DNA from: Leptospira ainlahdjerensis
GTDB lineage: Bacteria > Spirochaetota > Leptospiria > Leptospirales > Leptospiraceae
DNA: 64,000 nucleotides
Reading direction: 5' to 3'
Assembly (NCBI RefSeq): GCF_016919175.1
Contig: NZ_JAFFPU010000044.1
Span: 27,501-91,500, forward strand
The first letter of the stretch is position 1. Each line of letters starts with the position of its first letter. Positions 36,090 to 48,926 of this stretch are shown here, in pieces. The notes beneath the pieces are model-generated. The model was not told the DNA's origin. It saw nothing but the letters and a program-made list of their open reading frames with translations, and did not search any database. A program made the position numbers and the translations under genes.

Positions 36090-37076
36090 TTATCCGACCA
36101 GAGAATGGGAGGAAGAATTTTTGAAAGTAAAGAATGAAAATTGTTGTTTATTGGAAGAATGAGCCCCGACAATCTGAGGAGTTCCTACGTTCCCTTCAGA
36201 AGATAAGGTTCTCTTGGGGATCAGCGAATTCTCTCTTACATTCTCCGTTTTAAGGAGTAAATTATTGGCAAGGGAGAAACCCGGATTCTTCTCCATTTCC
36301 ATCAAGGAGCTTGCAACGGGACAGCCCATTCCATTCTCCCTTCCTAACCCCTCTGCGGATCCCGAGGTTCCTCTCACCCAGACTTTCCTCCCATATTCAC
36401 TTCTTTCAAAGAGAAAATTCGAGGTAACTTTCCCCATCCTTTCACCAGGATCAAAACCTGCAATTGGGGTAAAATTTTGGTCGAGCCAGAGGCCTTTTGT
36501 CACGGAGTGAAAAAGAAATTCTTCGGAAGAACAAAAATTCTTCTCTGCACTCAACAAGGGCGCAAAAAGAAAACAATCGATCCCGGTCCAAGCTGCATTT
36601 TCGTTTTTGTCCCAAGATCTATTTTTCGAGGAAGAGCTCGAAGCCGCTCCATCAAGGTTCGAAACGGAATGGAAACTCGGAACTTCCAACGTCAAAGAAA
36701 GAAAAAAATTCCGACCGAAATGAGAACCTGTAGGAGAAAAAGGAAAACAAGCCTGAGAAGCCAAATTCAAACTTTCGAAATCGAGTTTGGAAAAACTCGG
36801 AGAGAAGAATTCTTGTCTTTTTTTTTCAGAAGTTTTCCGTTTCGAAAAAAGAGAAGTCCGATTTTTCTTGGTAACAAAAGATTCTTCCAAATCCAAGTTC
36901 ATATTTCCGGAGATCGGAGAAGAAAGAACCCGATCTACTTCTGATTGATGAACTGAAATTTCAGAAACTCCAACGGTCTTGTTTTCTTCAGCCGACAAAG
37001 CTCCCGCCGTCCCGAGCCCGAGGGACCCGATAAGCAAGATTTGTGCCAAAATTTTTATTTGAGACCGGAAAAACAT
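36090..37076 (-). CDS. Secreted hypothetical protein
   Basis: 328 residues. N-terminal signal peptide, basic start and hydrophobic core to about residue 28 with cleavage likely after ALSA. The mature part is Ser- and Phe-rich with many short polar segments, low similarity to anything I know, and looks weakly folded or fast evolving. A dispersed palindrome (AGGAGTTCCT core at 36177-36186) lies inside the 3' coding region and is read as NVGTPQIVG, so the C-terminal end may derive from repeat insertion. Could be a periplasmic or surface protein. Confidence 0.55.
   Translation of the reverse strand: MFFRSQIKILAQILLIGSLGLGTAGALSAEENKTVGVSEISVHQSEVDRVLSSPISGNMNLDLEESFVTKKNRTSLFSKRKTSEKKRQEFFSPSFSKLDFESLNLASQACFPFSPTGSHFGRNFFLSLTLEVPSFHSVSNLDGAASSSSSKNRSWDKNENAAWTGIDCFLFAPLLSAEKNFCSSEEFLFHSVTKGLWLDQNFTPIAGFDPGERMGKVTSNFLFERSEYGRKVWVRGTSGSAEGLGRENGMGCPVASSLMEMEKNPGFSLANNLLLKTENVRENSLIPKRTLSSEGNVGTPQIVGAHSSNKQQFSFFTFKNSSSHSLVG
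36176..36190. repeat. Palindrome inside the secreted protein gene
   Basis: GAGGAGTTCCTACGT on the plus strand, a member of the dispersed palindrome family within a reading frame. Confidence 0.7.
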
Positions 37077-37159
37077 AGCAATTTTCTATAATCTGCCCGT
37101 TTTTCAGGAAAAAGGAAGCTTTTTTTCACCTTTTTCGGAGTTTTTTTGAGATTTTTTGC

Positions 37160-38173
37160 TCAGGCGCTTTTGCGAAAAAGGCGTTTCACCCGGAGTTTCC
37201 ACTCCCAAAGAATGATTCCTTTTTCCTCTTCTTCGGCCCGCTCTTGTTCTTTTTCCAAAAGTGCGTAACACATACTTGCGATTTCCGGACCGAAATTTTT
37301 CTCGAGTTCGATTTCAAACTCGGGAACTTTCATTTCTAAAATCAACTCCGCCAGACGAAAGCCTTCATCCAAACTTTGGAGTTTGGGTTTTACTTGTTTG
37401 AGTTCCTCTTTTTCAAATTCATTTCGAATCATCACCGAGAAAAAAGTTCGAATGAAAGAAACCTCTTCGGGCTTTAATTGAAAATCGAGGAGAAGCTGTT
37501 TTACTTTTTCCAGATCCATTCTTCTCAAATGAATCCTCGCCAAAAAGACCGGGTTTCCGGAATGAATATTGAGATTTCCAGAATCCATGATGTCCGCGGC
37601 GCGCACCCGGTTGAAGTCGACGATTCCGGATTCTTTTCCTTTTGTGCCCTCCGGCGCCGGCGTTTCCGCAACTTTGTGAAGAGCCACTTTTTTACGAACG
37701 ATCAACATATTGAGGGCCGGAAATCGAATCTTCAACGTGATCAAATCTTGTCTCGGATAGGTTTCATCCAGAACCAGATGGTGCATATCAACGCCCTCAT
37801 CTCTGGAACGAATCAGATCTTCGTTGTTTTGAAAATGATAAACGACAACCGGAAGGACGTCGCAGTCGCTTCCCGAGCTTAGAAAAATCGTTCGGACCTC
37901 GTTCCCGGAATTAGAATGCTGATACGGAATTACAAGTTTTCCCTGTTTAACGTTTACAAAGCTCAATTCTCCCAACCGAAAATGAGCCAGATTGAATTCC
38001 GACCCTAAAAAAACGACCCTCGGAACCGCCACAACAATCGAATTGTTTTTGGCTCCTCGAGGAACTTCGGGACCTTTTTGGGTAAAAACAACGTAGGTCA
38101 TTTTCGCCAAACGAACTTTGACTAAAAATCCACCGGGAGTTTTCCGCTCTTCATATAAAGAATCAAGATCCAC
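37160..38173 (-). CDS. Hypothetical protein, strand-rich N-terminus
   Basis: 337 residues from GTG 38173, with GGAGATAGG inside the end of the upstream gene. The N-terminal 160 residues look beta-rich ([19 protein letters not shown], then [15 protein letters not shown]); the C-terminal part is helical and Glu-rich. No signal peptide or membrane segment. Only three bases after the Fis-type regulator gene, so co-transcribed. No family recognised. Confidence 0.65.
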   Translation of the reverse strand: MDLDSLYEERKTPGGFLVKVRLAKMTYVVFTQKGPEVPRGAKNNSIVVAVPRVVFLGSEFNLAHFRLGELSFVNVKQGKLVIPYQHSNSGNEVRTIFLSSGSDCDVLPVVVYHFQNNEDLIRSRDEGVDMHHLVLDETYPRQDLITLKIRFPALNMLIVRKKVALHKVAETPAPEGTKGKESGIVDFNRVRAADIMDSGNLNIHSGNPVFLARIHLRRMDLEKVKQLLLDFQLKPEEVSFIRTFFSVMIRNEFEKEELKQVKPKLQSLDEGFRLAELILEMKVPEFEIELEKNFGPEIASMCYALLEKEQERAEEEEKGIILWEWKLRVKRLFRKSA

Positions 38174-38176
38174 TTT

Positions 38177-39553
38177 TTAACCTATCTCCAACTGTTTCAG
38201 TTTGTATTGTAAAGAACCCCGGGAAATTCCGAGGGCCTTCGCCATTCGGATCTGGTTTCCTCCGAACAATTTATGGGCCAGAAGAATTTTTTGTCTTTCT
38301 ACGGCCTCGACCGCCCGGCGGAGATCCAAATCTTCCGAGTCCGGGAGAGTAAAAATTCTATCTTTGCCTTCTTTTTTTTCCTGGATTCCGATCTCGGAAC
38401 CGGAGGAACTCAAGATCGATTCTTCCAGAAGATTACGCAAGCCGGAAAGATTGTTGTTAAAATCCATCCTGAGAATCTTCTCAAGATTCAACTTCGAAAG
38501 CCGGAGATCTTCGCGCCCCAAAGATTCTTTGAGCTCCTCTAAGAGAAACCGAACCAGAGATTCTTTTTGCGAAGAATTTAGGTCGGCAAATGCAGGAACG
38601 GAAATCGTTCTCTGGAGAAGAAATTCTCGGAACGGTCTAAAAATTTCGTTGGGTTCCGACCCGCTCGCCTCCGTAAAAATAAGACGAAACGGACTGGATT
38701 CTCCGGAGAGAATTTTAAAGAAGAATTTCTGCTGAACCGAGGAGAATTTCTGCGCCCCTTCGATCAAAATGGTACCGGAATTTGTCATCCGAGACCATTC
38801 TTCAAAAGACTTCTCCAGTTTCGAAATTTGCTCGGGCAAAAAACCCAAAACCAGAATTCCTTTCTCCGGACTCAAGGTCCGATGAATCCATTTTCCGAGC
38901 GTCTTTTTTCCCGCTCCGGAAGCGCCCAAAATCCGGACCCAAGAACTTCTCCTGAGCCAATCCGGCATGGTCGTAACCCCGCAAATTTCGGCTAAAAATT
39001 CACCGACGTTTTCCTTTCGGGGGAACTCGGGACGAAGAATCGGAGCCGAAGACGAAACTTTCAAAACGGAAAGATCCGAAAGAGAATGAGAAGAAGATTC
39101 GGAGATTTTTCGAGCGACCAAACCCCAAAGAACAAGGAGCGAGTCCGAAGGTTTTTCCAAAAACTCCGCCAGAAAAAAACCGTCCAAAAAAGTTTCACCG
39201 CGAATTCCGACAACCAAACAACCCGAAGAGCGAGGATCAAAAAGTTCGTGGTCATCGGAAGAAAACCAAAGCGGAAGATTTTCTCTGTTTAAGATTTCGA
39301 GATTCCCCGTAGAGCGAGATAAGAAAGAATAAAAAAAGCCGTCTTCGCCATAACCGACGGCGGAAACTTCTTCCAAACTTTTTCCCTGATCAAAGCTAAA
39401 AGTAAGAACTCCGCAAAGCGCACCCGAAAGCCGAATCCAGTCCTCAAATGCCTTTGAGAATTCATCCTTTTTCAGCAAAGATGAAGAATTCTCCGAAAAC
39501 AAAAGATTGAAAAGGGAGGGATGCACAAAGGGAAGATGTTTAAAATTAAGCAT
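38177..39553 (-). CDS. Fis-type regulator with degenerate AAA domain
   Basis: 458 residues from ATG 39553. The frame is open to a TTG at 39634, but that extension would read through a 16-bp parS-like palindrome, so the later start is preferred. A GAF-like N-terminal domain is possible (residues 1-150). An AAA-like domain has Walker A GASGAGKKTLG near 206, but the GAFTGA loop that contacts sigma-54 is absent, so it is unlikely to be a true sigma-54 activator. The C-terminus is a Fis-type HTH (KLFGGNQIRMAKALGISRGSLQYKL). First gene of a two-gene operon, divergent from parA. Confidence 0.75.
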   Translation of the reverse strand: MLNFKHLPFVHPSLFNLLFSENSSSLLKKDEFSKAFEDWIRLSGALCGVLTFSFDQGKSLEEVSAVGYGEDGFFYSFLSRSTGNLEILNRENLPLWFSSDDHELFDPRSSGCLVVGIRGETFLDGFFLAEFLEKPSDSLLVLWGLVARKISESSSHSLSDLSVLKVSSSAPILRPEFPRKENVGEFLAEICGVTTMPDWLRRSSWVRILGASGAGKKTLGKWIHRTLSPEKGILVLGFLPEQISKLEKSFEEWSRMTNSGTILIEGAQKFSSVQQKFFFKILSGESSPFRLIFTEASGSEPNEIFRPFREFLLQRTISVPAFADLNSSQKESLVRFLLEELKESLGREDLRLSKLNLEKILRMDFNNNLSGLRNLLEESILSSSGSEIGIQEKKEGKDRIFTLPDSEDLDLRRAVEAVERQKILLAHKLFGGNQIRMAKALGISRGSLQYKLKQLEIG

Positions 39554-39574
39554 CCTGTCAACTAAGTACAGAGC

Positions 39575-39594
39575 CGATGTCGGACGTCCGACAA
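39575..39594. other. parS-like palindrome 1
   Basis: CGATGTCGGACGTCCGACAA, whose inner 16 bases (39578-39593) are a perfect palindrome. Nineteen of 20 positions match site 2, 299 bases away. Such paired palindromes next to parAB are the expected form of a ParB-binding centromere. The sequence differs from the common chromosomal parS TGTTTCACGTGAAACA. Confidence 0.65.
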
Positions 39595-39873
39595 AGGAGG
39601 GTTTGGAATTCTTTTTCCGTGAAAAAAGACCCAATTTAAGATAAATGATTGAAGATAAAAAACCTTAACTCTATCTGGAATCGGTGCTGCAACAGAAGAT
39701 CGTTTCTCTCGTTTTTTAAAATTGAACTTTCTAAAAGACAAATTCTAAAACTCAAGATGCCAAAAAAAGGTCTTCGAAACCGAGCGCAAACTCTTCTTTT
39801 CAAAGCACGAGAACACGGAAATTTTTCAAAAATCAAAATTCTTATCATTCAAAATTAGGTCTTGATAAGGAAT

Positions 39874-39893
39874 CGATGTCGGATGTCCGACAA
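39874..39893. other. parS-like palindrome 2
   Basis: CGATGTCGGATGTCCGACAA, nearly palindromic, 20 bases before the parA ATG. It could also act as an operator for parA autorepression by ParA or ParB. Confidence 0.65.
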
Positions 39894-39912
39894 TAGAATA
39901 TAAGGTAGAATC

Positions 39913-40665
39913 ATGATAGTTGTATCCATTGCAAACCAGAAAGGCGGAGAGGGAAAAACAACCACTTCTCTCAACTTGTCCATGGGGCTCGCGAGAAGAG
40001 GAAAAAAAACCTTGCTCGTCGACATCGATCCTCAGGCAAACTCGACTGGCATTTTTATCAACCCGGAGACACTGGATAAATCCATGCACGGAGTTTTTAA
40101 CTCCCGGATGAATATCAAAGAAATCATGGTAGATACCAAACTTCCGAATCTTTTTTTAGCTCCTTCCAAAACGAATCTCGCCGAAGTGGAAACACTTTCC
40201 GGAAGTTCCGTGGATGCTCCCTATATTTTGAGAGACGCGCTCCAAGGATTGGAAGGTTTTGATTTTTGCATCATCGATTGTCCGCCGAGCCTTTCGATCT
40301 TCACGATCAACGCGCTTGTAGGTTCGAACTACGTGATCATTCCACTCCAAGCGGAAAAGTTTTCGGTCGATGGAATTGTAGGACTTCAACAGACAATCAC
40401 AAGCATCAAAAAAAGGATCAACCCTAATCTGGAAATTTTAGGCGCACTTATCACCCAACTCAAGCCACAAACACTTTTGACAAAAACCATCGTACCCGTG
40501 CTGACAAAATATTTCCGGATTTTTGAGACCAGCATTTCCGACGGAGTCGCCGTCGGAGAATCTCACCTCGCCAAGAAATCGGTATTCGAATATAACAAAT
40601 CGAGCAAACAAGCACAGGAATACGAAGGGTTTATTGAGGAGTTTTTGAATGAGCTCAAAAAGTAA
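39913..40665 (+). CDS. parA: ParA family partition ATPase
   Basis: 250 residues. Deviant Walker A KGGEGKTT at residues 10-17 with the signature first Lys, then LLVDIDPQANST (A' motif) and FCIIDCPPSL (Walker B). No N-terminal DNA-binding extension, so a short type Ib-like or chromosomal-type ParA. It drives segregation of the replicon together with ParB and parS. RBS AAGGT lies upstream of ATG 39913. Its end overlaps parB by 17 bases. Together with parB and the winged-helix gene this marks the partition region of a Leptospira replicon, most likely chromosome II. Confidence 0.95.
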   Translation: MIVVSIANQKGGEGKTTTSLNLSMGLARRGKKTLLVDIDPQANSTGIFINPETLDKSMHGVFNSRMNIKEIMVDTKLPNLFLAPSKTNLAEVETLSGSSVDAPYILRDALQGLEGFDFCIIDCPPSLSIFTINALVGSNYVIIPLQAEKFSVDGIVGLQQTITSIKKRINPNLEILGALITQLKPQTLLTKTIVPVLTKYFRIFETSISDGVAVGESHLAKKSVFEYNKSSKQAQEYEGFIEEFLNELKK

Positions 40666-41494
40666 AAGATTAGGTTCCCTCGCCGACGTATTCCAGGCGG
40701 AAAAGTTAGAAGGAACGATTCGAAAGATTCGATTGGATAAAATTCTTCCTTCCGACAACCAACCGAGACAAGATAGAAAAAAAGGCGTCGAGGACTTGGC
40801 TCGAAGTTTGGACAAGGACGGGCTTCTTCAGCCGATCATCGTCACAAAACAAAATCCAGAAGACGAGCACTACAGAATCGTAGCCGGAGAAAGAAGATTT
40901 CATGCGGCCAAACAACTCAACTGGACCGAGGTAGAATGTAAAATTTTAGACCGAGACGAAAAAGAAACCTTCCGTCTCGCGATCATAGAAAATCTTCAGA
41001 GAGAAAACCTTTCTCCTTATGAAGAAGTCGAGGCGATGTCCCATTTAAAAATCAGCTTCAAATACACCGACCAAGAACTCGCGACTCTTTTTGGAAAAAG
41101 CAGAAGTTATATGACTGAGCTCCTGGGAATTTCAGACCTTACAAAAGACGAACTCAGATCCTGTAAGGACGCCGGAATTGAAAGCAAGAATCTATTGATC
41201 CAAGCCGTCTCCGCTTCTAGAAAAGGCACCTTTCCCGAATTCTTAAATTTATTTTCAACCGGGGCCTTAAAGACGGTCAAGGATGCAAAATCGTTTAACC
41301 GGGAAGACGAAGGCCTATTCTCTTCCAAGCCAGCCATCGCCGCAAATTCCAAAACACCGGTTTCCAAATCTATAGAATACAAGATCACAAAAAAACCGGG
41401 GCTCATTCAGATCAGCTCGGAAAACGACGAACTCTTGGGCGAAATTCTCAAGTTGGTAAAAAAAGAAATTCGAAAGAAATTCGAATCCGAATAA
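40649..41494 (+). CDS. parB: ParB/RepB/Spo0J family partition protein
   Basis: 281 residues. The N-terminal ParB nuclease-fold/CTPase domain carries DNQPRQD, GLLQPIIVTK, and RIVAGERRFHAAKQL (the GERRFxA CTP-binding motif). A helix-turn-helix core follows (TDQELATLFGKSRSYMTELLGIS), then a C-terminal dimerisation segment ending in a basic run. It binds parS and loads onto DNA to be moved by ParA. GAGGAG precedes ATG 40649 inside parA, and the 17-base overlap couples the two. Probable sites are the palindromes at 39575 and 39874. Confidence 0.95.
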   Translation: MSSKSKRLGSLADVFQAEKLEGTIRKIRLDKILPSDNQPRQDRKKGVEDLARSLDKDGLLQPIIVTKQNPEDEHYRIVAGERRFHAAKQLNWTEVECKILDRDEKETFRLAIIENLQRENLSPYEEVEAMSHLKISFKYTDQELATLFGKSRSYMTELLGISDLTKDELRSCKDAGIESKNLLIQAVSASRKGTFPEFLNLFSTGALKTVKDAKSFNREDEGLFSSKPAIAANSKTPVSKSIEYKITKKPGLIQISSENDELLGEILKLVKKEIRKKFESE

Positions 41495-41620
41495 CTCCTT
41501 CATGTCGTTTAATAATTTTGTTAAGCGACATTAGAATAAGTACATACAGGTACTTAGCAAAAGAATTTTCCAAAAACGATTAGAAACGGGTCAATGAGAT
41601 TGACAAAGTCACGACAACGA

Positions 41621-41659
<39 letters not shown>

Positions 41660-41706
41660 GAAGCCTCATTCCGAAAGGATTCAGGCCGAAGGCGTATTCA
41701 ATTTAG

Positions 41707-41750
41707 ATCCGGACAAAAAAATTCCCCTGGATAACCAGGGGCCGGATTTT
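41707..41750. terminator. Nested hairpin, possible parB terminator
   Basis: Outer arms ATCCGG (41707-41712) and CCGGAT (41742-41747); inner arms CCCCTGG (41724-41730) and CCAGGGG (41735-41741) with loop ATAA, followed by TTT. Could end parAB transcription or be an origin structure. Confidence 0.5.
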
Positions 41751-41773
41751 CCCGAAGGAATGTTGTTGGATGA

Positions 41774-41803
41774 GACATAAGTATCATTATGTCCGATAAT
41801 GTC
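41774..41803. promoter_or_regulatory. GACATAA inverted sites
   Basis: GACATAA (41774-41780) and TTATGTC (41787-41793) are perfect 7-bp arms; a further ATAATGTC follows at 41796-41803. Related half-sites occur at 41527 and 41630. Possible binding sites for the Rep protein. Confidence 0.4.
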
Positions 41804-41806
41804 AAC

Positions 41807-41866
41807 TCCCTTCGGAACTTTTGCTTAAAATTAATGTACTTTCCTAAAAGGAGGGTTCCGAAGGGA
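41807..41866 (+). promoter_or_regulatory. 12-bp inverted repeat around the rep ribosome binding site
   Basis: Arms TCCCTTCGGAAC (41807-41818) and GTTCCGAAGGGA (41855-41866). The right arm ends one base before the rep ATG, and AAAAGGAGG (41846-41854) lies at the end of the loop. It can act as an operator or as an mRNA hairpin that controls rep translation and so copy number. Confidence 0.6.
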
Positions 41867-41867
41867 A

Positions 41868-42761
<894 letters not shown>

Positions 42762-42785
42762 AAAGAGAACCAGGACAAACCTTGA

Positions 42786-45299
<2,514 letters not shown>

Positions 45300-45307
45300 T
45301 CGAGATT

Positions 45308-46182
<875 letters not shown>

Positions 46183-46520
46183 AAGAAGGAGTTCCTACTT
46201 TTTTAAGGAGGTCTTTTCCTGAGCGAGAGGAATTTTTCTCTTTTGTCGGAGTTCCGACAAGGGAAGAATAAGGGAATTTTTCTTTACGAAGGAAGATTTC
46301 TGTGATAAGGAGAATTTCCCTAATTTTTCCCACCAGCCCACCTCCTCCACCCAACGAGGGTGGGGGCCGCACGTTTTTTAGGGGAAGATTGTCGTTGTTA
46401 CGACGGTTCTGTTTTTCCAAGATTGAAAGTAAGAATAGATCTTCGCGTCGGTTCGTTTGGATCGTTACTTAAAAAAGTTGTTCTGCGCTGGAAAAGAAAA
46501 GGTTCTTTAACCTTTCTTCT
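46183..46520. other. Gap filled with repeats between metF and mqnD
   Basis: 338 bases between convergent genes. Holds palindrome GAAGGAGTTCCTACTT (46185-46200) and GC-core element copy C (46245-46404). No gene. Confidence 0.7.
46245..46404. repeat. Palindrome-flanked GC-core element, copy C (inverted)
   Basis: About 160 bp. Ends GTCGGAGTTCCGAC (46245-46258) and GTCGTTGTTACGAC (46391-46404). On the minus strand the core reads CGTGCGGCCCCCACCC, a GGGTGG hairpin, GGTGGGAAAAATTAGGG and CTCCTTATCAC, the same order as copies A and B but more diverged. Confidence 0.7.
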
Positions 46521-47345
46521 TTAAAACAAACTCCTCTCTTTGTCACCCGGCAAAAAGCCGGCTTCTACTCCTCTGCGATAGAGTTCCAGGATGGCTTCTT
46601 TTCCCTCTGTTCCAAGAGAGCGAGTGAATTCGTTTACATACAAGGCGATGTGCGCATCTACAACTTCTCGCGTCGTGTCTTGAGAATGTTTGAGGATATA
46701 TTTGTAAGTTTCTTCTCTGTTCTCATAGCCGAGATCGAGGCTTTTTTTGAGGGCGTTGTCAAAGTCTAATTTTAGAGTCGGATCCAGGTCTCTTCGGATT
46801 GCGATGGCGCCTAACGGAATGTGTTTTCCGGTAGTTTCTTCCCACCATTCCCCGAGATCCTGAAGTTTTTCAAGTCCTTGTCTTTCGTAGGTGAAACGTT
46901 CTTCGTGAATCAAAACTCCGAAGTCGGCTTCTCCGGACAAGAGAAGAGGAATGATCTTATCGTATCGAACCGCCTCCGCTTGAAAGTCATTCTTGAGAAA
47001 TAATTTTAAGAGAAGATTTGCGGTTGTGAATTCTCCAGGGATAAGAATTTTTTTTCCTCTCACGGATTCAAAATTCTTCCCTTTTTTAAATACGAGGAGA
47101 GGGCCGCAGTTCCGTCCCAGGGCGGATCCCGAGTCGAGAATGGAATATTGATCCATGACCGAAAAGTAAGCCGCAAAGGAAAGTTTTGTGGTCTGATACT
47201 TTCCTAAAAACGCGGCGCGGTTCAATTCTTCTACGTCGTGAAGTTCTTCTCGGATTTGAAATTGATTCGAAGCCTTTCCGTGCGTAAGGTGATAAAATAA
47301 AAACGTATCGTTTGGGCAGGGGGAATATGCTAAGCTGAGTTCCAT
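46521..47345 (-). CDS. mqnD: 1,4-dihydroxy-6-naphthoate synthase (MqnD)
   Basis: 274 residues. Converts cyclic dehypoxanthinylfutalosine to 1,4-dihydroxy-6-naphthoate in the futalosine route to menaquinone. Family opening LAYSPCPNDTFLFYHL, then EELHDVEELN, LSFAAYFSVMD and SALGRNCGPLLV, and LIHEERFTYERQGL, all typical of MqnD in the periplasmic-binding-like fold. The other mqn genes are not here. Convergent with metF; upstream a 720-base repeat region separates it from the divergent HAD gene. Confidence 0.9.
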   Translation of the reverse strand: MELSLAYSPCPNDTFLFYHLTHGKASNQFQIREELHDVEELNRAAFLGKYQTTKLSFAAYFSVMDQYSILDSGSALGRNCGPLLVFKKGKNFESVRGKKILIPGEFTTANLLLKLFLKNDFQAEAVRYDKIIPLLLSGEADFGVLIHEERFTYERQGLEKLQDLGEWWEETTGKHIPLGAIAIRRDLDPTLKLDFDNALKKSLDLGYENREETYKYILKHSQDTTREVVDAHIALYVNEFTRSLGTEGKEAILELYRRGVEAGFLPGDKERSLF

Positions 47346-47524
47346 CTTCTTGATTCTTTAGATTCCAGTTTTTTGAGTTCTGTCGGAAAAAGAAAGTTTC
47401 TTCCCGTTTTTTTTCGAAACGGTTTTGAGGAATGGGATAGGGTAGAAATGATAAGAATCTTTCTTTTCGACAAAGAGAGATCGATCCGAGTCCTCCTCTT
47501 TTTGGGGTCTGCTCGTGGATTTTT

Positions 47525-47669
47525 GTAGGAGTTCCTACTCTTCCGTAAAAAGTCGCGCGCCCCGCCCAAAATTTGGGTGGAGGGGTGGGTGGCGGAAAAA
47601 TTCCGGAAACTTTCCTTTATCACAAAATTCTAATTTTGCAAGCGCAAATCTCAGTGTAGGAACTCTAAC
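47525..47669. repeat. Palindrome-flanked GC-core element, copy B
   Basis: About 145 bp. Ends GTAGGAGTTCCTAC (47525-47538) and GTAGGAACTCTAAC (47656-47669). Core has GTCGCGCGCCCCGCCC exactly as in copy A, then TTTGGGTGGAGGGG, GGCGGAAAAATTCCGG and CTTTCCTTTATCA. Confidence 0.85.
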
Positions 47670-47725
47670 AAAAACCGTTCTCGTTGCTGTCCCTGCCGGT
47701 AAGTTATGGCTGAAAATGGGCGGAG

Positions 47726-47778
47726 GACGCTCTCTATGGATCGCGTGAACTCAATGCGACGCTCTCTATGGATCGCGT
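47726..47778. repeat. 21-bp direct repeat, period 32
   Basis: GACGCTCTCTATGGATCGCGT at 47726-47746 and again at 47758-47778 with 11 bases between. Identical copies, so recent or under constraint. Not seen elsewhere in the window. Confidence 0.85.
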
Positions 47779-47814
47779 CGCAGGAAAAAATCGAACGCCT
47801 TTATATCTATCACA

Positions 47815-47863
47815 GAATCTCACTTTTCGTAAGCAAAAATCTCCAGTGTCGTATCTCCGACAA
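47815..47863. repeat. Degenerate right half of GC-core element, copy E
   Basis: TATCACAGAATCTCACTTTT, then AAGCAAAAATCTCCAGTG and TGTCGTATCTCCGACA parallels the right part of copy B (TATCACAAAATTCTAATTTT, then AAATCTCAGTG and the palindrome). The GC core is lost or replaced by the direct repeat to its left. Confidence 0.5.
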
Positions 47864-48065
47864 CAAACGCTTCCGAAAACGAATCGACAAAAGTTCCAGC
47901 TTTCGAATGCGGACATTCTTACTTTTGGATCGGTTCGTCCGGTTCTTCTTCCTACTCCTGTCCGATCCGCCGTGCAAAAAATCGCAAGGCCGAATTTCGC
48001 ATTCCAATCTCAGAGACAAAAACTCCTTTCTCTAAATTCTCCTTTCCGATTTCCTGAAACAAAAC

Positions 48066-48926
48066 ATGTCTTTTGATCCTTCTCAAATTCATACGATCGC
48101 AGTCGATTTGGACGGAACTCTTCTCAATTCTAAAAGTAAGATTTCTCCCCTCACCCACGCCGTTTTGCAAAAGGCGATCGACCAAGGAAAGAATCTTGTG
48201 ATCGCGACCGGAAGAAGATTTTTCTCCACCTTTTCTTTTGCGAAAGAATTCAAAGGAGACGTTCATGTCGTTTCCAACAACGGGCAAATTTTAAGACATT
48301 CTCCAAGCGCGGAACGAATCTCGGAGAGTTATCTCGAACCGAAGCTCGTCTATGATATCCTTCTTTTAGGAAAAGAATTTCATACGCCTCCGATTCTTCA
48401 CGTCGATCGTTTTGAAGACGGCGTCGATATGCTCACCGAAGTTCCGATCACGAGCGAAATCTATCATAACTACTCCGGGGGCGATCTTTCTCGAACTCGC
48501 TCCATCGGAGATTTTCTTTCTCTCGAACTCGATAAAATTCTTGTGGTTTGTTTTTTATCGCTCCAAAGGGAAGATTTGGATTCTCTCGTTCAAAAAATTT
48601 CCGCGTTACCCGGAGCCTCCGATCTTCGTTGTATTCTTACAAAGATTCCCGGCGTCGCCTATTGTGTGGAAATCATCAACTTCTCCGTTTCCAAGTGGTC
48701 CGGAATTTCTCGTTTTCTTTCCTTAAAGGGTTTAGATGGGAATGGTGTCGTTTCCTTCGGAGACGAAAGAAACGATCTCGAAATGTTGATTCATAGCGGA
48801 TTCGGATTTGCGATGAAAAATGCGGTTCCAGAAATCAAGAGTTCCACGAAGCACGTTACGCGATACAGCAATGAAGAAGACGGAGTCGCTCTTGCTTTAG
48901 TGGAGAATCGGATCGTTTCCTTTTGA
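48066..48926 (+). CDS. Cof/YidA-type HAD phosphatase
   Basis: 286 residues. HAD motif I near residue 14 (VDLDGTLL), motif II around the IATGR stretch, motif III/IV region FGDERNDLEMLIHSGFGFAM. The C2-type cap between residues 90 and 190 places it with Cof-like sugar or nucleotide phosphatases. Substrate not predictable. Its last 30 bases overlap the small Cys-rich gene on the other strand. Confidence 0.85.
   Translation: MSFDPSQIHTIAVDLDGTLLNSKSKISPLTHAVLQKAIDQGKNLVIATGRRFFSTFSFAKEFKGDVHVVSNNGQILRHSPSAERISESYLEPKLVYDILLLGKEFHTPPILHVDRFEDGVDMLTEVPITSEIYHNYSGGDLSRTRSIGDFLSLELDKILVVCFLSLQREDLDSLVQKISALPGASDLRCILTKIPGVAYCVEIINFSVSKWSGISRFLSLKGLDGNGVVSFGDERNDLEMLIHSGFGFAMKNAVPEIKSSTKHVTRYSNEEDGVALALVENRIVSF

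Larger units (their letters stand above)
39554..39912. promoter_or_regulatory. Upstream region of parA with two parS-like palindromes
   Basis: 359 bases between the divergent regulator and parA. Near each end is a 16-bp palindrome. A CTTATCA/TGATAAG inverted pair lies at 39841-39869. No gene is apparent. Likely holds centromere sites and the parA promoter. Confidence 0.6.
47346..48065. other. 720-base gap with tandem GC-core elements and a direct repeat
   Basis: No gene. Contains element copy B (47525-47669), a 21-bp direct repeat (47726-47778) and a degenerate right half of another copy (47815-47863). The promoters of the divergent mqnD and HAD genes must lie at its edges. Confidence 0.7.

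Noticed and set aside
39636..39848. 70-codon frames on both strands in the parA upstream gap
   Set aside because: Basic low-complexity translations with no start signal, lying between the two parS-like sites.
41601..41616. TGACA-N6-CGACA, close to a HemR box, between parB and rep
   Set aside because: One mismatch in a short motif and no link to heme genes; chance match is likely.
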